A stretch of 36,626 nucleotides of DNA from a virus. The stretch spans positions 1 through 36,626 of IMG/VR virus record IMGVR_UViG_3300021964_000008; one strand, 5' to 3'. The notes under the pieces were generated by a model, which worked only from the letters and a program-made list of their open reading frames with translations, did not search any database and was not told the origin of the DNA. Positions 14,466 through 21,003 of the stretch are shown here, in pieces. Position numbers and translations under genes: made by a program. Position 1 is the stretch's first letter; every line of letters begins with the position of its first letter.

Positions 14466-15716
14466 TCAATATCCCGCCACTACGTCTAAGATTTCGTGGT
14501 CATCAATTTCAAAATCATAATGGTAAGCTACGTTAGCAAGCTGATCTACATAAGCCAGTGCGTCAACCAAGTCGTCATGCGTTAAAGCGTCAGGGAACTG
14601 GAACAACTGGTCAAGAAACCTTGAGTTCCACTCCCCTTTGTTTAGCGTTACAAAGCCGTTCTCAAAACGACCTTGAAGCGCCCACATCACACGATCCGTC
14701 TTCTTTTTGTTGCCGTGTGTTAACTCTTCTACCCTAAAGAACTGTCCGTAACGCTTCTGCAAGTCCGTCAATGGAGACATTACGGCTTGCTTTGCAATCC
14801 CTCGTTCAATGCCGACACTGACTGGCCTGTAATCTCTAACGGCTTGAAATATCTTGGCGGCAGTCTCATCAAGGCTCCACCGCCCGTATATAATATTATC
14901 AACGTACCAACCATCAGGACTAACCTTGACCACTGCGATTGCTGTTTCATCTAGCTTACTATTCTTAGTTTTCTTCTTGTTAACTTCTTCAAAACCAGCC
15001 AAGTCAACAGCAATGTAGTAGTCTCCTACTTCTGGCTCTTCTCCGAACTGAACCCAATCTTCGCGAAACATTTCGCTGCCCCGCGCTTCAAACGAAGCCA
15101 TGAACTCTTGACGAAATGCATAGCTTGACATACTGCGCTTCGCAATGTCGATTTCACTTGAATCCAATAGCGGGTTATCGTAGCTCGTAAAGTGCCAAGC
15201 CTTGTACGTAGGGTCGTCATCCAGTTCCGCATATTTGTACAACTCATAAAAATGATTCCTTCCCATTGGGGTTCCAATAAACATAGCACCGCCTTTCTGG
15301 TCAGCCAGAGCAGGTCTGAGAATCTGCTCAAATACCTCTGGCTTCATGTCGGCGTACTCGTCCATAACAAGAAACTTCAAGGACACACCACGCATTGTCT
15401 CAGGTCTGTCTGCACCTTTAAGACTTATCGTAGCCCCGTTGACCAGCTTTATCTGCAAGTTATTAATATGAGAACCTGAGATAACTGGGTGTCCTAGCTC
15501 CAACAAAGTCTGCCACATAATGTCTCTGGCCTGACCCTGAGTGGGCGCAACGTAAAACACATGGCCTTTGTTAGCCTGTAAAGCATTTACAATTAACAAC
15601 CAAGCTGCTAGCCTAGACTTACCTGTCCGTCTACCAGCAGCAACAATCTTAAAACGAGTCTCGTCTGCCCATACTTCCTGTTGCCAAGGAAGCAGTTCAA
15701 TGTTAAGATCCGTCAT
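14466..15716 (-). CDS. terL: Terminase large subunit
   Basis: A 416-residue ATP-driven DNA packaging motor. Walker A is AGRRTGKS (residues 27-34), Walker B is FLVMDEYAD (about 116-124), and the coupling motif is the IGTP segment. The C-terminal nuclease has YIAVDLAG with the metal-binding Asp, a later GIERG segment and a final DDLVDALAY with acidic residues. Its ATG overlaps the previous stop by four bases (ATGA). It is somewhat short for the family but has all core motifs. Confidence 0.95.
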   Translation of the reverse strand: MTDLNIELLPWQQEVWADETRFKIVAAGRRTGKSRLAAWLLIVNALQANKGHVFYVAPTQGQARDIMWQTLLELGHPVISGSHINNLQIKLVNGATISLKGADRPETMRGVSLKFLVMDEYADMKPEVFEQILRPALADQKGGAMFIGTPMGRNHFYELYKYAELDDDPTYKAWHFTSYDNPLLDSSEIDIAKRSMSSYAFRQEFMASFEARGSEMFREDWVQFGEEPEVGDYYIAVDLAGFEEVNKKKTKNSKLDETAIAVVKVSPDGWYVDNIIYGRWSLDETAAKIFQAVRDYRPVSVGIERGIAKQAVMSPLTDLQKRYGQFFRVEELTHGNKKKTDRVMWALQGRFENGFVTLNKGEWNSRFLDQLFQFPDALTHDDLVDALAYVDQLANVAYHYDFEIDDHEILDVVAGY

Positions 15717-16066
15717 AGGACGATATTAGATCCTTGATGTGGAAATAATTCGTAAGACATAATGACTGTAGCATCAGCAGCAGAGCATTTTACTTGAATA
15801 GTGTCTTGGTCGGTAAGAATAAGGAACTTACCCTCTGCGCCACCAAACTCAACAAAGTCTCCTGCGCTCATGTTCTTAGCGTGTAGGAACGTAACGTCTG
15901 TACCGTTCTTAGTCCACTTAGCGTCTACTGTGACAGCACCTGTTGCTGCTACCAGAAAATACATAACTTTGACATGGAAACCAGAAGGTGCTGTTATTAC
16001 TTCAACAAACGTACCGTTGTCGCCAGCAGCAGCTACGTAACCCTTGGAGCCTTCAAATCTTTGCAT
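15713..16066 (-). CDS. Small beta-rich structural protein
   Basis: A 117-residue beta protein: MQRFEGSKGYVAAAGDNGTF, AVTVDAKWTKNG, FVEFGGAEGKFLILTD and VIMSYELFP. The pattern of the C-terminal half parallels the protein at 6710-7069, suggesting a shared fold and possible duplication. A capsid decoration or tail role is plausible. It starts with TAATG coupling to the endolysin gene and overlaps TerL by four bases. Confidence 0.65.
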   Translation of the reverse strand: MQRFEGSKGYVAAAGDNGTFVEVITAPSGFHVKVMYFLVAATGAVTVDAKWTKNGTDVTFLHAKNMSAGDFVEFGGAEGKFLILTDQDTIQVKCSAADATVIMSYELFPHQGSNIVL

Positions 16067-16413
16067 TAGTAAGTCCAGATAACAGGTGGAGTACCACGGG
16101 TGTCAACGTGTACGAACGTCTCTGCAATGCCAATGCCTGTAAAGCCTAGCTCTAATGCACGTTCAACGATGGTATAACGAGCGCTGCCGTTTGTTATTTT
16201 TATGTCGGCAGCAATGCCCTGACTATGTGTGCCCGGCTTGTCTTTTTTTGCTTCTTGCGGGTGCGTTGCGCTACGATAGCCAGAGGTGATTACGAAGGGA
16301 AAGCCACATTCGTGGCGTAATTGGTCTAACTTCTCAAGAAACTCTGCCTCCATACGGTTTTCACCAGTAAATTGGCAGTCAAATTCGTCCACATCGAAGT
16401 ACTTTAGGTTCAT
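16066..16413 (-). CDS. Endolysin, peptidase M15 family
   Basis: A 115-residue compact zinc peptidase. Metal ligands fit H63, D70 and H102 within THSQGIAADI and FVHVDTRG, the M15 (D-Ala-D-Ala / L-Ala-D-Glu carboxypeptidase-like) signature; the substrate-side TSGYRSATHP segment precedes them. It has no signal peptide, so it would need the holin near 2 kb to reach peptidoglycan. It is unusual in lying between the terminase subunits, far from the holin. ATGA overlap with TerS. Confidence 0.9.
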   Translation of the reverse strand: MNLKYFDVDEFDCQFTGENRMEAEFLEKLDQLRHECGFPFVITSGYRSATHPQEAKKDKPGTHSQGIAADIKITNGSARYTIVERALELGFTGIGIAETFVHVDTRGTPPVIWTY

Positions 16414-16799
16414 TCTACAAGCTCACCTTCAATTATGTCACTTTCTTGGTTAGAACCTACGATTTCAGCCGCACCTACACCAGTAATGTTGATTTGGATA
16501 GCGTTTCTACCCGCACCTTGGATAACTTCCTTCTCAAAAGCACCCACGGGTAGTATTCTGTCCATCACTAGCTTCCAAGCAGCAGCCTGATTCTTGTGGT
16601 CGTTGTCCAAAGCCGCATCAAATATCGTCTCAAGTACCTTACGTGACTTCGGAGAAGCCAACATACGTGCCTTGTAGTCATTGATGATCGCTGCGTCACC
16701 CTTGGGTCGGCCTACGACACCCTTGTTACCCGGCTTTACTGCGGCTACTTCAGACTTCTTGGGCCTACCACGGCCTCTTCTTTTTATTTCTTCGGTCAT
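16410..16799 (-). CDS. Putative terminase small subunit
   Basis: A 129-residue basic protein from the ATG at 16799 (MTEEIKRRGRGRPKK). I prefer this start to an ATG at 16838, which would lie before the likely transcription start. It has AT-hook motifs (RGRGRPKK, VGRPKG), a helical core (IINDYKARMLASPKSRKVLE, then KNQAAAWKLVMDRILP) and an acidic tail. First gene of the late operon and two genes before TerL, it likely recognises packaging sites. The family match is by pattern, not proof. Confidence 0.75.
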   Translation of the reverse strand: MTEEIKRRGRGRPKKSEVAAVKPGNKGVVGRPKGDAAIINDYKARMLASPKSRKVLETIFDAALDNDHKNQAAAWKLVMDRILPVGAFEKEVIQGAGRNAIQINITGVGAAEIVGSNQESDIIEGELVE

Positions 16800-16828
16800 A
16801 AATAATATGATTACCCTAGTATGTCTAT

Positions 16829-16857
16829 AGTATAACATAAAAGCTCCTGAAAGTCAA
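16829..16857 (-). promoter_or_regulatory. Late-operon sigma70 promoter
   Basis: On the minus strand: TTGACT, a 17-base spacer, then TATACT preceded by TGT (extended -10), followed by ATAGACA. Transcription would start near 16822, about 22 bases before the TerS ATG. Spacing and motif are near consensus, so host RNA polymerase should use it. Confidence 0.85.
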
Positions 16858-17316
16858 GCTATTTTTAACTAGGATTTAAAATAATAGTTTTACTTGTGTA
16901 ATCAAATGGTTACTTGTTGTTAATTTTTAACCATTTTTCTTAATTTTACCTCTTGCAAACTTAAGTGGCTACTCCCATGTCGCCTTAAGTCAATCCCCCT
17001 CCCCGGGGCCATAAAAAACTTTGGATCAGGGGTTGAAAACATTTGAAAACTATGGTAGGCCACAGGGGTTGACACAGGTGGCGAATCTGTGGTAAGCGCT
17101 TGTAAAAATAAATGTTGACATGTGTGTGCCTATGTAGTAGCCACTGGACACCACCAGCACCACATCGCCCTAGCACAGAAACCAATAGACAGCAATAGTA
17201 AATAGTACCACAAATGGGGTATGTATTTCTGGGGTCAAACTGTGGTTATAATAAGCCATCGGCAACGGGGGCACCCCAGCGCTGGTCAAAAATTAACCAA
17301 TACGAGGAACTACATT
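16858..17316. promoter_or_regulatory. Divergent control region between the two operons
   Basis: About 460 bases without a convincing gene. It holds an AT-rich stretch (16860-16960), a 9-base inverted repeat AAATGGTTA/TAACCATTT (16904-16936), an ACTTAAG/CTTAAGT inverted repeat (16959-16990), the palindrome CCCCGGGG (17001-17008), direct repeats CAGGGGTTGA (17027, 17063) and TTGAAAAC (17033, 17043), TTGACA boxes (17069, 17115) and a TATAAT (17247-17252). No -35/-10 pair is well spaced. It likely holds the early rightward promoter(s) and may hold a replication origin; both are inference. Confidence 0.6.
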
Positions 17317-17628
17317 ATGACAACTAACCACAGCCAATTTGCAGTAACCACACTGCGCGAACCCTCTGCCTACTCAGCAGAGACATATCAGGACTTGCAT
17401 ACGTACCAGTTGAACCTCGAGGAACTGGACAATATGGTGTCAGCCAGTAATAAGCTAACAGCTGTACAGGGCTTGTTAAACAGTGCCAACGAGCAACGCA
17501 TCATTGACGTTGTGCTGGACTCTATAAATGAGCGCTACAACGAGCTATTGGCTCACGTTAAATGGTCAGGCTACGAACTACAGCTGGCAGTGTGGCGCGA
17601 GGAAAAAACCATGGGACAGGAGGGCTAA
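17317..17628 (+). CDS. Early small protein of unknown function
   Basis: A 103-residue protein from the ATG at 17317 (MTTNHSQFAVTT), chosen because AGGA lies eight bases upstream; the longer frame from 17221 would overlap the -10-like box. It is helical, with central ELDNMVSASNKLTAVQGLL and VVLDSINERYNELLAHVKW. It is the first gene of the rightward operon and ends three bases before the antirestriction gene, so it may act early with it. No family recognised. Confidence 0.8.
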   Translation: MTTNHSQFAVTTLREPSAYSAETYQDLHTYQLNLEELDNMVSASNKLTAVQGLLNSANEQRIIDVVLDSINERYNELLAHVKWSGYELQLAVWREEKTMGQEG

Positions 17629-17631
17629 ACA

Positions 17632-18480
17632 ATGGCTAAATTCGACGCATACCAAACGGTTACTAATAAAGTGATCGAACTAATGGAAACCCACGGCACC
17701 AACTGGTCACGGCCGTGGGCTGTAATGGGTCGGCACGTTGGGCTACAACATGCCCACGAGACCCAGAGGCCGTACGAGGGCCTCAACCAGTTGCTACTAA
17801 TGTGGTCAGGCTATGGTGATAACCGCTGGGGTACCTATAAAGCATGGCAACGCGTGGGCGGTCAGGTGCGTGGAGGTGAGAAGGGTACAGCCATTCTAAA
17901 GCCCAATTTCAAAACAGAGATTTTGGACGACGGCTCTGAGCACGAAAAAATGTGGTTCACCACAATACACGTGTTCAATGCTGAGCAGTGCGACGGGGTG
18001 CCTGAGGTAGAGACCGTGGAACTGCCTGAGATTGAAAAACAGTTGAGGGCTGAGCACTTTGTCAAAAACACCGGCGCAGTAATCCGCCACGGTCAGGACA
18101 GCGCATTCTATAGCCCTGCTCTAGACTACATCGGGATGCCTAACAGCAACCTGTTTAAAACGCCACAGGGCTACTACTCTACTCTGCTACATGAGCTGAC
18201 CCACTGGACACTGCACAAAGATCGTTGCAACCGTGACGCCTCTGGTAGCTTTGGTTCAGCCGAATACGCATTCGAGGAACTGGTGGCGGAACTGGGTGCT
18301 ACGTTTGCCTGTGTTGCTCTGGGTATCGAGTCAGAGCCACGTGAGGACCACGCGCAGTACCTCAACAGCTGGATTCGACGGCTAAAGGATGATAAAACCG
18401 CGATCACTCGCGCGTCATCTCAAGCCAAAAAAGCATTTCAGTTCTTAGAGGGTCTACAGCCCTCTGCACAGGTAGCTTGA
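17632..18480 (+). CDS. ArdC-like antirestriction protein
   Basis: A 282-residue protein with the two ArdC parts. The N-terminal ssDNA-binding domain (residues 1-105) has RPYEGLNQLLLMW, WGTYKAWQRVGGQVRGGEKGT. The C-terminal zincin domain (about 150-250) has the metalloprotease motif LLHELTHW with a downstream glutamate in FEELVAELGATF. ArdC proteins protect incoming DNA from host restriction. Being second in the early operon fits that job. The ribosome site AGGAGGGCTAAAC is repeated before the gene at 18570. Confidence 0.88.
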   Translation: MAKFDAYQTVTNKVIELMETHGTNWSRPWAVMGRHVGLQHAHETQRPYEGLNQLLLMWSGYGDNRWGTYKAWQRVGGQVRGGEKGTAILKPNFKTEILDDGSEHEKMWFTTIHVFNAEQCDGVPEVETVELPEIEKQLRAEHFVKNTGAVIRHGQDSAFYSPALDYIGMPNSNLFKTPQGYYSTLLHELTHWTLHKDRCNRDASGSFGSAEYAFEELVAELGATFACVALGIESEPREDHAQYLNSWIRRLKDDKTAITRASSQAKKAFQFLEGLQPSAQVA

Positions 18481-18569
18481 CACTGGTTCAGCCTGTAGGG
18501 TACCCTCTGGGTATCCTATGGGGTGCATCAGCACCTACTAAACACAACAGCCTATAGGAGGGCTAAACC
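18481..18569 (+). promoter_or_regulatory. Leader with short palindromes before the 75-residue gene
   Basis: This gap contains GTACCC/GGGTA palindromic bases near 18500 and the hairpin GGTGC-ATCA-GCACC near 18521-18534, then AGGAGGGCTAAAC before the ATG. A TTGACA at the ArdC stop lacks a good -10. Possibly an RNA-structured leader. Confidence 0.35.
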
Positions 18570-18797
18570 ATGAAACTGAAACCAATTGCAACCAATCAAA
18601 CCGAAATTATTTACAGCCACGGGCTACGCCTATTTTTCAGCTACGAAACGCCTGTGGCATGTCAAATGCCCTCTGGCAGGTACCACGTGACCGACAAAAA
18701 GTGGTCACAGACTACCACGCGCCATATTAATAAATGGCTAAACGGTGCAACTGCTGAGGAAATGCCACAACTGTTTTTTGACGGCATAGCGGAGTAG
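18570..18797 (+). CDS. Small conserved phage protein (DUF8033-like)
   Basis: A 75-residue protein: MKLKPIATNQTEIIYSHG, FFSYETPVACQMPSGRYH and a C-terminal WSQTTTRHINKWLNGATAEE. The pattern of a short beta sheet binding something then a THKHINKW-like helix is common in small early phage proteins often listed under a domain of unknown function. No catalytic residues are obvious. It has a strong AGGAGG site. Confidence 0.75.
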   Translation: MKLKPIATNQTEIIYSHGLRLFFSYETPVACQMPSGRYHVTDKKWSQTTTRHINKWLNGATAEEMPQLFFDGIAE

Positions 18798-18835
18798 TGT
18801 TACCATGAGATACCACAGACTAGAGAGGGAATACC

Positions 18836-19306
18836 ATGAACATATTTTACCTAGACAGAGACCCAGTAAAATCAGCACAGGCACAGTGCGACCGTCATGT
18901 AGTGAAAATGATACTAGAGACGGCTCAGCTATTATCTACGGCTCACCACGAGCTAGACGGTACTTCACCGGCTTACAAGCCCACCCATAGGAACCACCCT
19001 AGCGCTGTCTGGGTGCGCTCTAACACCATGTGTTACCGCTGGGCATGGGAGCACCTGAAAGCCCTAGGCGATGAATACAGGGAGCGATACGGTAAAACAC
19101 ATAAAACCATAGCGGAGCACCTAGACACACTAGAGCGCTACCCTGACGGTCTAGCGTACGGTGAATTCACAGACCCACCGCAGTGTATGCCTGACGTTTG
19201 CAAACGTGACGACGCTGTGCTAGCATACCAAACGTATTACAATTACAAGGCCGACGAGTGGCTTAAACTAGGTAGACCAATGAAATTCAGAGGGATAGAA
19301 CTATGA
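18836..19306 (+). CDS. Conserved phage protein, unknown function
   Basis: A 156-residue protein starting MNIFYLDRDPVKSAQAQCDR with conserved-looking HVVKMILETAQLLSTAHH, THRNHPSAVWVRSN and WEHLKALGDEYRERYGKTH. This family is widespread in T4-like and marine phages near nucleotide and repair genes, but its activity is not established to my knowledge. His, Cys and Asp residues in the N-terminal half could form an active site. It overlaps the next gene by four bases (ATGA). Confidence 0.82.
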   Translation: MNIFYLDRDPVKSAQAQCDRHVVKMILETAQLLSTAHHELDGTSPAYKPTHRNHPSAVWVRSNTMCYRWAWEHLKALGDEYRERYGKTHKTIAEHLDTLERYPDGLAYGEFTDPPQCMPDVCKRDDAVLAYQTYYNYKADEWLKLGRPMKFRGIEL

Positions 19307-19701
19307 GACGTTACAGCACTATAGCAGAATACAATTCAACAGGGGTTTGCTGGGTACCAGTGGACATTGTAAAGGACGGTGACAACCTAGCAGCTTTCAG
19401 TTGCTTTGGCCGTATCACTGACAAGGAATCGCTAGATGCTCTCAGGGAGGCTATAGAACTAGACCCTTCAGTGCTAGAGGGGTTAGATTCATTCCCTGTA
19501 GACTTCGACGTGTGGGTTGAGGTAGAGACAGCTGAGAACGAAGTGAGCGATATTTACATTTTAAACAGCGAGGGCAAACGGGAGTCTATCTATAGCCAGC
19601 TACCGTCTGACGCTGAGGACATCGTAATTTTCAATATGCAAGATGACCCTCCAGAAAACTATGATCGCGACCTGTGCTGGGCCGACGTAATGGAGTGTTG
19701 A
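19303..19701 (+). CDS. Acidic early protein, unknown function
   Basis: A 132-residue, strongly acidic protein (pieces: YSTIAEYNSTGVCWVPVDIV, LDALREAIELDPSVLEG, DEDIVIFNMQDDPPENYD-like). The fold appears alpha/beta. The charge would suit a DNA mimic or protein inhibitor, but nothing specific supports that. It is translationally coupled to the preceding gene and followed at once by three membrane miniproteins. Confidence 0.75.
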   Translation: MRRYSTIAEYNSTGVCWVPVDIVKDGDNLAAFSCFGRITDKESLDALREAIELDPSVLEGLDSFPVDFDVWVEVETAENEVSDIYILNSEGKRESIYSQLPSDAEDIVIFNMQDDPPENYDRDLCWADVMEC

Positions 19702-19703
19702 AT

Positions 19704-19784
19704 ATGACCATAGGAGAATTACTTTTATTGGTGGCTGTGTGTGGTGTAATTGTGCTTTGGAGTGAGGTAAAAAACCGTGATTAA
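19704..19784 (+). CDS. Membrane miniprotein 1 (26 residues)
   Basis: The reading frame MTIGELLLLVAVCGVIVLWS ends EVKNRD. It is almost entirely one hydrophobic helix with a charged C-terminus. It starts two bases after the preceding stop and overlaps the next frame by eight bases. Such tiny genes are often missed. Expression is not proven; tight packing and the hydrophobic-then-charged pattern support it. Confidence 0.5.
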   Translation: MTIGELLLLVAVCGVIVLWSEVKNRD

Positions 19785-19902
19785 TCTACTTTGGGGCTTC
19801 CTAGCCCTCGCTATAGTCTTTATAGGACTGCCCTTGTTTACTGCTTTAGGCCTCTTTGGACCAGAGGACACCATGCCAAAAGACGAGGATTATTATGATT
19901 GA
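19777..19902 (+). CDS. Membrane miniprotein 2 (41 residues), GTG start
   Basis: Starts with GTG at 19777 after a GTGAGG site about nine bases upstream. The protein is MINLLWGFLALAIVFIGLPL followed by FTALGLFG and an acidic tail (PEDTMPKDEDYYD). One membrane helix (residues 3-27), probably with the acidic end outside it. It overlaps both neighbours by eight bases (including their start or stop codons). Confidence 0.55.
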   Translation: MINLLWGFLALAIVFIGLPLFTALGLFGPEDTMPKDEDYYD

Positions 19903-20017
19903 CTTGTTTTGTATTATTGTGCTGGGTGCTTTGTTGTTTCTAATGCTAGAATGGGCAGACCCCAAGCGAACGATTGAAAAAGACCAAAAGCGGAGACAAA
20001 AGAATGGACAACGGTAG
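19895..20017 (+). CDS. Membrane miniprotein 3 (40 residues)
   Basis: MIDLFCIIVLGALLFLMLEW is a single membrane helix, followed by a basic tail (ADPKRTIEKDQKRRQKNGQR). By the positive-inside rule the tail would be cytoplasmic, opposite in charge to miniprotein 2. It overlaps miniprotein 2 by eight bases and the next gene by 14. Possible roles are superinfection exclusion, antiholin or membrane targeting; none is shown. Confidence 0.6.
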   Translation: MIDLFCIIVLGALLFLMLEWADPKRTIEKDQKRRQKNGQR

Positions 20018-20231
20018 TATTTTTATTGACCTAGAGCCTGACATCGTAGGCTATCAGGAGAGGGAAACAATGGCTAGAGACCTAGCTGAGTACGAGTTTC
20101 AGTTCCTAGGCTATCAGGAGGTAGTAAAACAGGCCAAGCTAGCCCTAGAACAGCGCTACAAGGCCTATTCTGAGGACGACCTGCGGAAGGTTTACAGTCA
20201 GGTCTTTGGGGAGGACTACAATGCGCTGTAG
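20004..20231 (+). CDS. Small helical protein, unknown function
   Basis: A 75-residue protein from the ATG at 20004 (MDNGSIFIDLEPDIVGYQE), chosen because GCGGAGA lies about ten bases upstream. Mostly helical and acidic (ERETMARDLAEYEFQFLGY, then AYSEDDLRKVYSQVFGED). It overlaps miniprotein 3 by 14 bases and the zinc-ribbon gene by 11. No family recognised. Confidence 0.72.
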   Translation: MDNGSIFIDLEPDIVGYQERETMARDLAEYEFQFLGYQEVVKQAKLALEQRYKAYSEDDLRKVYSQVFGEDYNAL

Positions 20232-20403
20232 AGCCTGTGATCGCATACTAGAAGACGCTGAGTTGACTAAAAAAGACAACTATGGTAATTTCCTAGACCT
20301 CTGTGGCTACTGCTTAGACGCAGTTACACGACTAGAGGCTGAGGACAACTTTTTTGTCTCTGATAGCAATTTTAGCTTGACAAATGACGACAACGAGATA
20401 TAA
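20221..20403 (+). CDS. Small zinc-ribbon protein
   Basis: A 60-residue protein from the ATG at 20221 (MRCRACDRILEDAELTKK), preceded by GGGGAGG. Cysteine pairs CRAC and CGYC with 25-30 residues between form a zinc ribbon or knuckle; the tail is acidic (DSNFSLTNDDNEI). It may bind nucleic acid or RNA polymerase. Its last codons overlap the -35/-10 of the promoter at 20377-20404. Confidence 0.75.
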   Translation: MRCRACDRILEDAELTKKDNYGNFLDLCGYCLDAVTRLEAEDNFFVSDSNFSLTNDDNEI

Positions 20404-20404
20404 T
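20377..20404 (+). promoter_or_regulatory. Strong sigma70 promoter inside the zinc-ribbon gene end
   Basis: Perfect TTGACA and perfect TATAAT separated by 16 bases, over the last codons and stop of the zinc-ribbon gene. Transcription should start near 20411, at the edge of the palindrome/repeat array. It would drive the 124-residue gene and possibly the replication genes. Confidence 0.85.
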
Positions 20405-20407
20405 AAC

Positions 20408-20489
20408 TTAAGTAGTACCTAAGTAGTTAAACTAAAGTAATTAATTATTAGTAATACTACTTAGGTTACTACCTAAGTTACTACCTAAG
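20408..20489. repeat. Palindrome and direct-repeat array (operator or leader structure)
   Basis: AT-rich. ACCTAAGTAG (20417-20426) is the inverse of CTACTTAGGT (20457-20466). ACTTAGGT-TACT-ACCTAAGT (20459-20478) is a perfect 8-base hairpin. TTACTACCTAAG repeats in tandem at 20466 and 20478, with a partial third copy. TTAAGTAG and CTAAGTAG also recur at 20408 and 20419. It lies just after a strong promoter: operator, RNA leader or origin iterons are all possible. Confidence 0.8.
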
Positions 20490-20541
20490 TTACTAACAGG
20501 GGCTGGAGAAACCTCCCCCAATACCCGTAAGGATTATTATC

Positions 20542-20916
20542 ATGGCCTATCCTGAGAACACATTAGAAGACGTAAGAGACAACATTGAGAGCTTCCAGAA
20601 GTACATACAGCAGGTGTTAGACCACAGCGACTGCACAGAGGTAGACAACACCTTAGTCAACCTACTAGAGTCATTAGGTGAGGCTCTAGAAGACACAGAG
20701 GACACAACGTACAAATTCAAGCTACGTGTGCCGGTAGACTTACCCTTTGAAATCACAGCACCAAAAGAGGTCAGGGAGGACGTACTGCAATTCCTAATGG
20801 AGGAAAAAGTCCACCAGTTGCTGGAACCGTACGGCATCAAAGAATACAGGCTTGACTATCTTCCTTGTCGTGATTATCAGTTAGTTTTATGTGCCCCAGA
20901 TAACAAACAGGCTTGA
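20542..20916 (+). CDS. Acidic protein of unknown function
   Basis: A 124-residue protein: a helical, acidic N-half (MAYPENTLEDVRDNIESF ... LLESLGEALEDTEDTTY), then a beta-alpha segment with FKLRVPVDLPFEITAPKEVRED and a helical end. No motif recognised. It is the sole gene between the repeat-array promoter (20377) and the SSB promoter (20913), so it may be regulated through the array. A GTAAGGA-like site precedes the ATG. Confidence 0.75.
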   Translation: MAYPENTLEDVRDNIESFQKYIQQVLDHSDCTEVDNTLVNLLESLGEALEDTEDTTYKFKLRVPVDLPFEITAPKEVREDVLQFLMEEKVHQLLEPYGIKEYRLDYLPCRDYQLVLCAPDNKQA

Positions 20917-20941
20917 CACAAACCGAAACCTGTGAGATACT
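20913..20941 (+). promoter_or_regulatory. Promoter for the replication genes
   Basis: TTGACA, 17-base spacer, then GATACT with TGA just before it (extended -10), followed by ATTAGTG. It ends about 60 bases before the SSB ATG; the leader contains a CCCCTGTAGTTCTAGGGG partial hairpin (20951-20968). ATACTATTAG is shared with 26193-26202 and 26424-26433. Confidence 0.8.
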
Positions 20942-21003
20942 ATTAGTGTCCCCTGTAGTTCTAGGGGACAAAACCAAAGACGTTAAACGGAGACTATTCC
21001 AAT

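Noticed and set aside
17069-17120. TTGACA boxes as promoters
   Set aside because: Neither has a plausible -10 at 16-18 bases.
17247-17252. TATAAT as a confirmed early promoter
   Set aside because: The sequence 16-18 bases upstream does not resemble a -35 and no TG extension is present; listed only as part of the control region.
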